From NCBI GenBank assembly GCA_947476745.1, contig CANJRG010000027.1, positions 1 through 44,655 on the forward strand: 44,655 bases of DNA, given 5' to 3'. A program made the translations under genes and the position numbers. The stretch comes from Acidimicrobiia bacterium (GTDB lineage Bacteria > Actinomycetota > Acidimicrobiia > Acidimicrobiales > CAIXPF01). Below are positions 15,673 to 27,279 of this stretch, piece after piece (the first letter of the stretch is position 1; each line of letters opens with the position of its first letter). The notes below the pieces were generated by a model that searched no databases, was not told where the DNA came from, and saw only the letters and a program-made list of their open reading frames with translations.

Positions 15673-17265
15673 ATGGGCGGCAGCGAGGTGCAGCAGGTCG
15701 ACGAGCGGTCCTCGCTGCACCGGCGGACCCTGGCCGTCGAGCAGACCCAACTGCTCATCTCCTTCACCGCAGCGGACCGCGACTGGGCGGATTGGGTCGC
15801 CGGCCATCTCGACGAACTCGGCTATCGCTACCAGGTTGCCGAGACGCCGCTCGAATCGGGCGAGGCCGCGCTCGAGGCCATCGCCCGGCAACGCCGCAAC
15901 GGCACGCCGCAGCTTCTCATCGCCTCCGGTGCCCTGGTCGGGAAGACCCTCGACCTGCTCGATCTCGACCGGGTCGAACTGAACGTCGCCCCGCTGGTGG
16001 TCGCCCTCATCGAGGACGTGGCCCTGCCGGCCGAGTGGGGTGACGCCGCCTTGGCCCCGATGTTCGAGGTTCCCGACGACTATGCCGGCTCTCGTCAACT
16101 GCTGGTCGTTGCCTTGGCGCGGGCCCTACCGGCCCCCCGCACCAACGACCATCCGACCTGGAGGACCCCGGAGCCGCTGCCCAGCGTGTTCGACCGGCCC
16201 ACTGCTGCACCGACGCCACCGCCTGGGTCCGACACCACCGACAAGGACCTACCCACGCCGGCGAGCCATCCCAGAGCCGGCCTGATCGACACCGGCGGCG
16301 CGACCTCCCCCCGGGTCACCGACCCGTTGGCCCGGCTCGAGCATCTCGCCCGGGAGACCACCGCCGCCTACGGACCCGACGACGTACGCTCGCTGGCGGC
16401 ACGCACCGAGCTGGCGCAGGCCATGTCGGCCGCAGGCAACCGCCAGGAGGCCGGCCTCCTACTCGAGGGGGTTCTGCTCGACAGCACACGTAGGTACGGT
16501 GAGGACGACCCCACGACGACGGCAGCCAAACAACATCTCGCCAACAGCTACGCCGCGCTCGGTCGTCATGACGAGGCGCTCGAGCTCCGACGGCAGGTCT
16601 TCGAGTCCCGTACCGACGTGCTCGGACCCCAGCACCCCCGTACGGTGAGCGCCCAACACAACCTCGCCAACAGCCTGGCCGCGTTGGGGCGTGTCGAAGA
16701 GGCGCTCACCCTGCGCGAAGCCGCCGCCGAGGTGCGCCTGCAGGCGTTCGGCCTCAACGACCCCACCACCCTGAGTGCCTTGAACAACCTGGCCATCAGC
16801 TACGCCGAGCTCGGCCGCGGCGAGGATGCCCTGCTGCTACGCGAGGCCGTGGTCCGCGGCCGTGAGCGCCTGCTCGGCCCGGACGACCCCCAGACCATCG
16901 CGGCCCGTAACAACCTGGCGAACAGCCTCGCGGTGCTCGGTCGCCACGACGAGGCCCGACAGGTGCGCGCCGAGACCTTGGCGGACTGCGAGCGGGTGCT
17001 CCGCCCCGATCACCCCTACACGGTGACGGCGAGGGCCAACCTCGCCGTCGTCGCCACGGCGTCGGGGCCCACGCCCACGGAGCCATCGCGGCCGGTGGCC
17101 GGGCCCACGAAGCCCGGCGAGGGCCCCGACCTGGTCTCCACCGAGGAGGACCTGGTGAAGACACCCGCCCTCGACGAGCGAGCGTCGGGTCCTGCCGCCG
17201 GGCCACCGCAGGCCGACCCCACCGGCCGAAAGTCTCGCTTCTGGTTCACCTTCCTGCGGCGCTGA
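15673..17265 (+). CDS. TIR domain - tetratricopeptide repeat protein
   Basis: 530 aa. The N-terminal domain (about residues 25-150) starts with the TIR strand L-L-I-S-F-T-A-A-D-R-D-W-A-D-W, followed by a helix, strand B, a BB-loop region (P-L-E-S-G-E-A) and a conserved-looking V-A-L-I strand. A Pro/Thr-rich linker joins it to about five kinesin-light-chain-type TPRs of about 42 residues (residues about 217-460), each with N-L-A-N-S-x-A-x-L-G-R and L-G-P-x-x-P-x-T. Bacterial TIR domains often cleave NAD+ or make signal nucleotides in defence or cell-death systems, and TPRs bind partners. The W-C-x-x-E motif holding the catalytic Glu in many TIRs is not obvious here. ATG at 15673 is preceded by AGGGGGTGA, one mismatch from an ideal ribosome site. 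ATG at 15622 lacks one. Confidence 0.85.
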   Translation: MGGSEVQQVDERSSLHRRTLAVEQTQLLISFTAADRDWADWVAGHLDELGYRYQVAETPLESGEAALEAIARQRRNGTPQLLIASGALVGKTLDLLDLDRVELNVAPLVVALIEDVALPAEWGDAALAPMFEVPDDYAGSRQLLVVALARALPAPRTNDHPTWRTPEPLPSVFDRPTAAPTPPPGSDTTDKDLPTPASHPRAGLIDTGGATSPRVTDPLARLEHLARETTAAYGPDDVRSLAARTELAQAMSAAGNRQEAGLLLEGVLLDSTRRYGEDDPTTTAAKQHLANSYAALGRHDEALELRRQVFESRTDVLGPQHPRTVSAQHNLANSLAALGRVEEALTLREAAAEVRLQAFGLNDPTTLSALNNLAISYAELGRGEDALLLREAVVRGRERLLGPDDPQTIAARNNLANSLAVLGRHDEARQVRAETLADCERVLRPDHPYTVTARANLAVVATASGPTPTEPSRPVAGPTKPGEGPDLVSTEEDLVKTPALDERASGPAAGPPQADPTGRKSRFWFTFLRR

Positions 17266-17281
17266 GCAACAACGCTGACGA

Positions 17282-17299
17282 CCCCGGCGAGACCCGGGG
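17282..17299 (+). terminator. Hairpin after the TIR-TPR gene
   Basis: CCCCGG (17282-17287) and CCGGGG (17294-17299) flank a 6-nt loop, 17 bp past the stop at 17265. It abuts the ATG at 17300, which argues that the next gene starts further down, at 17339. Confidence 0.4.
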
Positions 17300-17338
17300 A
17301 TGGGCGTAGGCCTCACCCGCTCCCTACCCTGGGCGGTG

Positions 17339-18253
17339 ATGCCGTTGCCCCCTCCTCTCGAGCACATGCGACGCATCGTCGGCGACGACGTGCGCGGGCT
17401 GCTGGTGGCTCAGCCGCTGCCGCCGGAGTGGTTCCGGCGCACCGAGCACGACCCCGGCCTGTTCGACCAGGACGCGGTGTTGTGGAGGGTTCATGCCGAT
17501 CGCTGCGGCCTGATCGGCGGCTTGCGGGCGCTGATGCTGCAGACGTTGCATCCGCTCGCCATGGCCGGCGTCGCCCAGCACTCCGATTACCGGAACGATC
17601 CATGGGGACGACTCCAGCGCACCGCTTCGTTCATCGCGGTCACCACCTACGGGTGCACCTCTGCAGCGGAGCGGCTCATCGGCCGGGTGCGCGCCATCCA
17701 CGACCGGGTCGAGGGCGTGGCCGCCGACGGACGGCCCTATCGGGCCAACGACCCACACCTGTTGGCATGGGTCCACGCCACCGAGGTCGACAGCTTCTTG
17801 CAGGCCTACCAACGCTACGGCGGTAGCACGCTGACCGACGCCGAGGCAGACCGGTACGTCGCCGAGATGGGCCAGATCGCCTCCCGGCTCGGGGTGATCG
17901 ACCCGCCACAGAGCCGTGCCGAGCTTCGCGTAACCCTCGCGGGCTTCCGGTCCGAACTGCAGGTCACCCGCGAAGCCCGTGAGGCAGTGCGATTCCTCGC
18001 CTGGCCGCCGTTGCCGCTCTATCTCCGCCCGGCGTACGGGGTGCTGACCGCGGCCGCGGCCGGCTTGCTACCCGGCTTCGTCCGACGGGAGCTGCGCATC
18101 GTACTCGCCCCGCTCACGGACCCGCTGCTGGTCCAGCCAGCGGCGCGCCTTTTGCTCGGAGCGCTGGGGCTCACCCTCGGCGAAGGACCGCCGGCGCTCC
18201 AGCTCGTCGAGGAGCAGTCATCGCCCTCGACCCACCCGGGCCGGACAGCCTGA
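17339..18253 (+). CDS. MpaB-like (DUF2236) oxygenase family protein
   Basis: 304 aa. The sequence D-P-G-L-F-D-Q-D-A-V-L-W-R-V-H-A-D near residue 37 and the following L-M-L-Q-T-L-H-P-L-A-M-A-G-V helix are hallmarks of the ER-bound oxygenase MpaB / latex-clearing protein (rubber oxygenase) catalytic domain, a helical haem-containing fold. H-A-T-E-V-D-S-F in mid-protein is another conserved segment. Actinobacteria often carry several such proteins, most with unknown substrates, so redox or oxygenase activity is inferred from the family only. I take the ATG at 17339. GTG 17336 and ATG 17300 are in the same frame, but the latter directly follows a hairpin. Converges on the enoyl-CoA hydratase gene across a 42-bp palindrome. 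Confidence 0.85.
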   Translation: MPLPPPLEHMRRIVGDDVRGLLVAQPLPPEWFRRTEHDPGLFDQDAVLWRVHADRCGLIGGLRALMLQTLHPLAMAGVAQHSDYRNDPWGRLQRTASFIAVTTYGCTSAAERLIGRVRAIHDRVEGVAADGRPYRANDPHLLAWVHATEVDSFLQAYQRYGGSTLTDAEADRYVAEMGQIASRLGVIDPPQSRAELRVTLAGFRSELQVTREAREAVRFLAWPPLPLYLRPAYGVLTAAAAGLLPGFVRRELRIVLAPLTDPLLVQPAARLLLGALGLTLGEGPPALQLVEEQSSPSTHPGRTA

Positions 18254-18347
18254 TCACCGGCCGGCGAACTCACCACTCTTCGCACGAACCAACCACCCTC
18301 CGCGCGTTCAAGACGGCTTCGCCCGGGGGCCGGTCCGGTCCGGGTGA

Positions 18348-18389
18348 AATCGCTTGCGGCGAATCGACGTCGATTCGCCGCAAGCGATT
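18348..18389. terminator. Perfect 42-bp palindrome between convergent genes
   Basis: Two 21-bp arms meet without a spacer at GAC|GTC (centre between 18368 and 18369). All 21 pairs match, beginning AATCGCTTGC outward and ending GCAAGCGATT. It lies 95 bp past the MpaB-like stop and 28 bp past the hydratase stop on the other strand, where a two-way transcription terminator is expected. The outer AAT/ATT gives a short T-rich end on each transcript, but no real U-tract. A nearby GGCGAATC at 18411-18418 repeats part of one arm. A binding site for a dimeric protein is the alternative. Confidence 0.7.
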
Positions 18390-18416
18390 CCTCGAGCAGT
18401 GGCCGCATTCGGCGAA

Positions 18417-19271
18417 TCAGCTGAATTCGCGCGGCGTCCACCACGGAAAGTATTCAGGCAGGTCGCTGCTGGGCTTACCGGCGAAGCGGGCGGGACGCTT
18501 CTCGAGGAAGCTGCTCACCCCTTCGGCGGCGTCGGGGCCACGTCCGAGGGACTGCACCCCACGAGAATCCAGCTTGTGGGCCTCCATCGGATGGTCGGCA
18601 CCGAGCAGCTTCCACATCATGTGGCGAATCAACGTCACCGACAGCGCCGAGGTGTTCTCGGCGATCTCGAGGGCCATGGCCCGGGCGGTCGGCAGCAGCT
18701 CCTCGTCGGAGACCACCTTGGACACCAGACCTCCCTCGAGCGCCTCCTGGGCGGAGAAGACCCGGCCGCTGTAGGTCCACTCCAGCGCTTTGGAGATCCC
18801 CACCACACGCGGCAGGAACCAGCTCGAACAGGCCTCCGGCACGATCCCCCGCCGGGCGAACACGAACCCGAAACGGGCCGACTCCGAGGCGATGCGGATG
18901 TCCATGGGCAGCTGCATGGTCACGCCGATGCCAACCGCCGGACCGTTCACCGCGGCGATCACCGGCTTGTTGACCTCGAAGATCCGCAGGGTGAGCAGGC
19001 CGCCACCGTCACGGTTCCAGACCTGTTCGCGGGCACGATCGTCATAGTTGAACGTGTCCTTGCCCTTGCCGAGATCGGCGCCCGCGCAGAAGCCGCGGCC
19101 GGCGCCGGTGATGATGATGGCCCGCACGTCGTCGTCAGCGTCGGCACGGTCGAACGCGTCGGTCAACTCGACCCGCATCTGCTCGTTGAACGCGTTGAGC
19201 CGGTCAGGCCGGTTCAGGGTGATGGTCAGGACGCGATCGCTCACGTCGTACAGGATCGTCTCGTAGGCCAT
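18417..19271 (-). CDS. Enoyl-CoA hydratase/isomerase family protein
   Basis: 284 aa crotonase-fold enzyme. The oxyanion-hole segments G-R-G-F-C-A-G-A-D-L (about 60-70) and N-G-P-A-V-G-I-G (about 110-118) are present. Of the two catalytic Glu of classical hydratase, the second appears as I-V-P-E-A-C-S-S. The first seems replaced within F-G-F-V-F-A-R-R-G, so isomerase or another crotonase chemistry is as likely as hydration. The C-terminus is extended and Trp/Pro-rich. Start at ATG 19271, with GTG directly before it. The GGAG ribosome site falls in the last codons of malQ, only 9 bp upstream, so the gene is read with malQ and ftsEX. Confidence 0.9.
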   Translation of the reverse strand: MAYETILYDVSDRVLTITLNRPDRLNAFNEQMRVELTDAFDRADADDDVRAIIITGAGRGFCAGADLGKGKDTFNYDDRAREQVWNRDGGGLLTLRIFEVNKPVIAAVNGPAVGIGVTMQLPMDIRIASESARFGFVFARRGIVPEACSSWFLPRVVGISKALEWTYSGRVFSAQEALEGGLVSKVVSDEELLPTARAMALEIAENTSALSVTLIRHMMWKLLGADHPMEAHKLDSRGVQSLGRGPDAAEGVSSFLEKRPARFAGKPSSDLPEYFPWWTPREFS

Positions 19272-19280
19272 CACGACGGC

Positions 19281-21302
19281 CTACTCCGAAAACGGCTCCT
19301 GCGCCAGCCTGCCCGGCTCGGGCGTCGGTGGACCGAGCGGCCTGCCCCATCCCGGCCGGGCCGCGGCCACGGCATCGACCAAGCGCCCGAGCCCCGGGTG
19401 GTCCTCCCAGAGGTCGAGCTCGACGGCAACGCGGCGGCGCCAGTTCGGGCGTTCGTGTACCGTCCCCGGCACGTTCTGCGGCCCCGGCTCGGCCCACCCG
19501 TCTTCCACGTTGAGCACCACGAACGCCGCGTCGCCCGCCGCCAACTCTCCGAGCACCGCGCCGGCAGCGGTGACGCTGTCGGCGCACGGATCGATTCCGA
19601 ACCGACTGGTGACCGCGGCGCGCAACGCAGCCCTTCGCTGCAGCTCGACGGCCAGTCCGTCGGCGTCGAGCAGGCCGAGTGCGGACCGGTCCTCCGCCTC
19701 CCGCCCGGTCCAGAAACCCGCGAAGGTGGCGGTGTCATGGGTGTTGAGGGTGGCTACCGCGGCGACCGGCGGGCCCGGAAGGTACCCGTCGCCCTCCACC
19801 AGCGCCTCGAGGTCGAACTGGCTCACCGCACAGCCCAACATGCCGTGGCGGGCCATCGCCTCGGTGATCTCCGGGGGGACCGTGCCGAGGTTCTCGCCGA
19901 CCACGACCGCCCCGGCCCGGGAGCACTCCAGCGAGATCACCGCCAGCAACTCCTCCATGGGGTAACGCACGTACACCCCGTGCGCCGCGTCCTCCCCCCG
20001 GTGCACCCAGTAGAGGCGCTGCAGGCCCAAGATGTGGTCCAACCGCATCAGGCCTGCATGGCGGACATGGTGGCGGATGCACTCCTGGACGTAGCGGTGG
20101 CCCTGCTGCCGCGAGCGTTCGGGGTGTAACGGCGGGAAACCCCAGTCCTGGCCGCGGGTGAAGAAGCTGTCGGGCGGGGCGCCGACGGACACCCCGTCGA
20201 CGAACAGGTCGCCCTCGGCCCACACGTCGAACCCGTCGGGATGACAGCCCAGCGGCAGGTCGAGCGCCAGCAGCTGACCACGGGCCGCCACCTTCCGCTG
20301 CAGACGCGCCAACTGGCGCTGCATCAGCCACTGGCCGGTGACGTGCAACCGCACCTCGGCCGGATCGAGATCGCCGGGCAGGCGACTGGGCCAGGCCCGC
20401 CAGTTCCGGCCGTGACGGGCCCCAGCCGCCCGGAACCGGGCGTACTGCTCGACCAGCGGATTGCGTTGTCGGTAGAACTCGAGGTCGCCGTCGTCGAGCA
20501 GCCGTTCCGACAGCCGCTCCAGCACCGCCCTCCGAGCTCGCCACGCCTGCCGGTAGTCGACGAACTCGCCCTCGAAGGACCCGAGATCGATGCCCGCCCG
20601 GGCGGCCGGCTCGCGCACATCGGCATACAGCTCGTTCCAGAACCGTCGGCTCACCGGCGCATATGGGCTGCACTCCGCCGGGTCGTCGAGGAACCCGGCC
20701 AGCATCGGCAGCGTGACCACCACCTGACCACCGCGTCGGTGCAGCCAGTCGAAGGTCGCCTCGAGATCGGCCAGGTCGCCGATGGCGGCCGGGGCCGAGG
20801 AACGCCGCAGCGCATAGGTCGGCGCGAACACCCCCCACTGGCGTTCGGACCCGGCCCGAGGACGCCACGCCACGGTGGGGGCGGCGAATACCACCGCCAC
20901 GTGCTCGGCCCCGTCGTCACCGTGCACCACCAGCTCGTGACGACCGAACGGGAGACGACGGGTCAGGCGCACCCGGCCCTCCGAGACCAGCAACTCCGGC
21001 CCCGCCTCGCCGGACTCGAGGTCGAGACGCGCCACCGGGCGCGCTGAACGGACGGCCACCTCCGGCAACACCCCGTCCCAGGCCACCAGCACCGGCTCGA
21101 CGACCTGCCGGGCCCGTCGCCGCTCGAGCTCGGCCAAGGCCGCCTCGGCCTGTTCGACGGTGTCGATGTCGGCGCCGAGGCGGCGCACGGTGGCCAGGAC
21201 CGCCTCGGTCCCCGCCGGCACCCACTGCCCCGTGGTCGCCAGGTAACCGGGCAGGACGCCGAGGGCGTCCGCCAGCCTGCCGAGCGCTCCGGACCCGTTC
21301 AC
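19281..21302 (-). CDS. malQ: 4-alpha-glucanotransferase (amylomaltase, GH77)
   Basis: 673 aa, the length of actinobacterial MalQ with an N-terminal extension domain of about 150 residues before the GH77 barrel. Visible marks are W-G-V-F-A-P-T-Y-A-L-R where the barrel begins, L-M-R-L-D-H-I-L-G-L with the nucleophile Asp, V-V-G-E-N-L-G-T-V-P with the acid/base Glu, and N-T-H-D-T-A-T-F-A-G-F-W with the third catalytic Asp. It transfers maltooligosaccharide segments in glycogen or maltodextrin metabolism in the cytoplasm. The GTG start overlaps the ftsX stop by 4 bp (GTGA), coupling its translation to a cell-division gene. No other glycogen genes are in the window. Confidence 0.95.
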   Translation of the reverse strand: MNGSGALGRLADALGVLPGYLATTGQWVPAGTEAVLATVRRLGADIDTVEQAEAALAELERRRARQVVEPVLVAWDGVLPEVAVRSARPVARLDLESGEAGPELLVSEGRVRLTRRLPFGRHELVVHGDDGAEHVAVVFAAPTVAWRPRAGSERQWGVFAPTYALRRSSAPAAIGDLADLEATFDWLHRRGGQVVVTLPMLAGFLDDPAECSPYAPVSRRFWNELYADVREPAARAGIDLGSFEGEFVDYRQAWRARRAVLERLSERLLDDGDLEFYRQRNPLVEQYARFRAAGARHGRNWRAWPSRLPGDLDPAEVRLHVTGQWLMQRQLARLQRKVAARGQLLALDLPLGCHPDGFDVWAEGDLFVDGVSVGAPPDSFFTRGQDWGFPPLHPERSRQQGHRYVQECIRHHVRHAGLMRLDHILGLQRLYWVHRGEDAAHGVYVRYPMEELLAVISLECSRAGAVVVGENLGTVPPEITEAMARHGMLGCAVSQFDLEALVEGDGYLPGPPVAAVATLNTHDTATFAGFWTGREAEDRSALGLLDADGLAVELQRRAALRAAVTSRFGIDPCADSVTAAGAVLGELAAGDAAFVVLNVEDGWAEPGPQNVPGTVHERPNWRRRVAVELDLWEDHPGLGRLVDAVAAARPGWGRPLGPPTPEPGRLAQEPFSE

Positions 21303-22195
21303 ACGTCGAGGAAGCGGCTCACCGCGATGCCCGAGCCGAGTGCCCCGATCAGGCAGCCAAGACCGATCAGCAGCAGCGTCGTGAAGCTCATCTGGCTCCC
21401 ACTGATCACGAAGCCCTGGAAAATCTTGAGGTCGCGGTTGTTGGACAGACCCCGGTTGAACGCCCAGTTCAACCCCTGCACCCCGACGATGGCCACCGCC
21501 GCACCGGCGATGCCGTGCACCAGTCCCTCGATCATGAACGGCACGCGGATGAACCAGTTCGTGGCACCGACCAGCTTCATGACCTCGATCTCACGCCGTC
21601 GGGCGAACATCGCCATTCGGATGGTGTTGAGGATCAGCAAGACCGCGGCGACCAGCAGGAACACCGCCACCGCGACGATGACGATGGAGGCGATGCGGGT
21701 GATCCGCTGCATGGTGCGCACCGTCTCGAAGGCGAACACCACCTCGCGCACACCGGCCTTCTTCTGGAAAGCCTGCCCGAGTGCCTGGATCACATCGGCG
21801 TCCGACATCGACGGCGCGACCCGGAACGACGGTGGCATGGCGCTCTCATCGACCGCTTCGATCATGTCCTTCGAGCGGGAGAAGAGCTGCTTGAACTCCT
21901 CGTAGGCGGCCGCCTTGTCGATGTAGGAGACCTGGCTGACCTCGGGGTTCTCCTCCAGCGCCGTGCGAACGCTGTCGAGCTGCTCCTGGGTGGCCGAAGG
22001 CTGCATGAAGACGATGAACTCGATGCCGCCCTTCCAGCGGGCGGTCATGTTCCCCACGCCCTGGGCGAACACCAGCGCCGCGCCGAACAGCGTCAGCGAC
22101 ACCGCCACCGTCACCACCGAGGCCAGGGTGAGGCTGAGGTTCCGGCGCAGGTTGGTACCGGTTTCGCGTGCGACGTAGCGGATGTTCATGGCCAT
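21299..22195 (-). CDS. ftsX: Cell division protein FtsX
   Basis: 298 aa permease-like partner of FtsE. A short cytoplasmic N-terminus with R-R-N-L leads into helix 1 (about 20-43). A periplasmic domain of about 130 residues follows, with the V-F-M-x-P-x-A-T-x-E-Q-L start and an S-Q-V-S-Y-I-D-K strand, then three more helices. A-R-R-R-E-I-E-V-M-K-L-V-G-A-T is the diagnostic cytoplasmic loop before helix 3. In actinobacteria FtsEX activates cell-wall hydrolases at the division site. I take ATG 22195, 11 bp after the ftsE stop, and ATG 22189 is equally possible. Overlaps malQ by 4 bp. Confidence 0.96.
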   Translation of the reverse strand: MAMNIRYVARETGTNLRRNLSLTLASVVTVAVSLTLFGAALVFAQGVGNMTARWKGGIEFIVFMQPSATQEQLDSVRTALEENPEVSQVSYIDKAAAYEEFKQLFSRSKDMIEAVDESAMPPSFRVAPSMSDADVIQALGQAFQKKAGVREVVFAFETVRTMQRITRIASIVIVAVAVFLLVAAVLLILNTIRMAMFARRREIEVMKLVGATNWFIRVPFMIEGLVHGIAGAAVAIVGVQGLNWAFNRGLSNNRDLKIFQGFVISGSQMSFTTLLLIGLGCLIGALGSGIAVSRFLDV

Positions 22196-22206
22196 GATCG
22201 AACCGC

Positions 22207-22884
<678 letters not shown>

Positions 22885-22973
22885 GGTGAGCGTGTGTGCA
22901 TCCCACCCGGCACCGACGAACGGGCACCGAGCGGCAATGGTCCATCATCCGGTTGGGCGGAAAGGTTATGGGA

Positions 22974-22988
22974 GGGGGCCCTGCCCCC
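22974..22988 (-). terminator. Small GC hairpin between prfB and ftsE
   Basis: GGGGGC (22974-22979) pairs with GCCCCC (22983-22988) around CCT. It lies about 110 bp past the prfB stop in the minus direction. Weak, without a T-run. The rest of the 211-bp gap shows no other clear signal. Confidence 0.3.
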
Positions 22989-23095
22989 GGGGGATGGTCG
23001 TCCCCGAGGCTACCAACGCCCCGATCGATAGCGGTTCCACCCCGGCCGAACCGCACACCGACGGTGCAACGGCGGCACCGCCCGAGCCCGGCGTT

Positions 23096-24205
23096 TCAGC
23101 TGGTCAGCGCGGCCGCCCGCTGCCACTGCAGGTAGGCGTCGATGAACGGTTGCACCTCACCGTCGAGCACCGCTTCCACCCCCGAGGTCTGGTGGCCGGA
23201 GCGCTCGTCCTTGACCATCTGGTAAGGCTGCAGCACGTAGGAACGGATCTGGCTGCCCCACTCGACCTTCTTCTTCTCACCGGCGAGGGCGTTGATCTTC
23301 TCGGAGCGTTCTTGGCGCTGACGGTCGGCGAGCTTGGCCCTCAGGGCCTGCATGGCCCGCTCCCGGTTCTGGATCTGGGACCGCTCGACCTGGCACGACA
23401 CGACGACGCCGGTGGGAAGGTGGGTGATGCGAACCGCTGAGTCGGTCGTGTTGATGTGCTGGCCTCCCGCTCCAGATGAGCGGTAGACGTCAATGCGGAG
23501 ATCCTTTTCGTCGATGGTAATCTCGCCGTCGTCCTCGATCAGCGGTACCACCGTCAGGCCGGCGAAGGCCGTCTGACGCCGGGCGTTGTTGTCGAACGGC
23601 GAGATGCGGACCAGACGGTGGGTGCCACGTTCGGCCTTGAGCATGCCGAAGGCGTAGCGGCCCTTCACCAGGAACTCGGCGGACAGCAGGCCCGCCTCCT
23701 GGCCTTGGCTGACGCTCTCCACCTCGAGGCTGAACCCGTTGTCCTCCGCCCAGCGGCGGTACATGCGCAGCAGCATCTCGGCCCAGTCCTGGGCATCGGT
23801 GCCACCGGCCCCCGAATGGATCTCGCACACCGCGTCGTACTCGTCGTAGGGCTCGGTGAACAACGATCGGCGTTCGAGCTCGTCGAGCTTGGCCCGGACG
23901 TAGTCGATCGCCGCCTCGACCTCGGCCTCGACGGAGTCGTCCTGCTCCTCCCGCCCGAGCTCGTAGAGCGTCTCGGCGTCCTCGACCCGTCGCATCAGGC
24001 TGTCGTAGGTGACGAGGTCGTCCATGACCGACGCCAGCTCGGTCTGCACCTTTCGGGCCACCTCGGCGTTGTCCCACAGGTCGGGGCGAGCCATCTCGGT
24101 CTCGAGCTGGGGACGGCGGGCACGCAGCTCGTCGATGGCGAGGTATCGCTCGGCCTCACCAAGGCGTTTACGCAGCTCGCCCAGGGCATCGGTGAAATCT
24201 CGCAC
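23096..24205 (-). CDS. prfB: Peptide chain release factor 2
   Basis: 369 aa. The tripeptide S-P-F inside R-I-S-P-F-D-N-N-A-R-R marks it as RF2, which recognises UGA and UAA stops. G-A-G-G-Q-H-I-N-T-T-D-S-A-V-R-I holds the GGQ peptidyl-hydrolysis motif. The frame is continuous from the start, so the programmed +1 frameshift used by many bacteria to autoregulate prfB is absent here. Start at GTG 24205, 2 bp past the secA stop, giving V-R-D-F-T-D-A-L-G as the N-terminus. Open sequence upstream in this frame lies within secA and is not used. Confidence 0.96.
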   Translation of the reverse strand: MRDFTDALGELRKRLGEAERYLAIDELRARRPQLETEMARPDLWDNAEVARKVQTELASVMDDLVTYDSLMRRVEDAETLYELGREEQDDSVEAEVEAAIDYVRAKLDELERRSLFTEPYDEYDAVCEIHSGAGGTDAQDWAEMLLRMYRRWAEDNGFSLEVESVSQGQEAGLLSAEFLVKGRYAFGMLKAERGTHRLVRISPFDNNARRQTAFAGLTVVPLIEDDGEITIDEKDLRIDVYRSSGAGGQHINTTDSAVRITHLPTGVVVSCQVERSQIQNRERAMQALRAKLADRQRQERSEKINALAGEKKKVEWGSQIRSYVLQPYQMVKDERSGHQTSGVEAVLDGEVQPFIDAYLQWQRAAALTS

Positions 24206-24207
24206 GG

Positions 24208-27207
<3,000 letters not shown>

Positions 27208-27248
27208 GCAGTCGTGGAGTCTACCGGCGCGAGCGGCCGAGGCTCCCG

Positions 27249-27274
27249 CGGCCCGGACCACCTGGTCCGGGCCG
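27249..27274 (-). terminator. Hairpin between hpf and secA
   Basis: CGGCCCGGACCA (27249-27260) pairs perfectly with TGGTCCGGGCCG (27263-27274), leaving only CC between the arms. It begins 6 bp past the hpf stop and ends before the secA start, so it may limit read-through from the stationary-phase hpf transcript into secA. No T-run. Confidence 0.6.
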
Positions 27275-27279
27275 GGGTC

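Noticed and set aside
18354-20129. Long plus-strand open frame
   Set aside because: It is opposite clear enoyl-CoA hydratase and malQ genes and has no recognisable motif. It is a GC-rich shadow.
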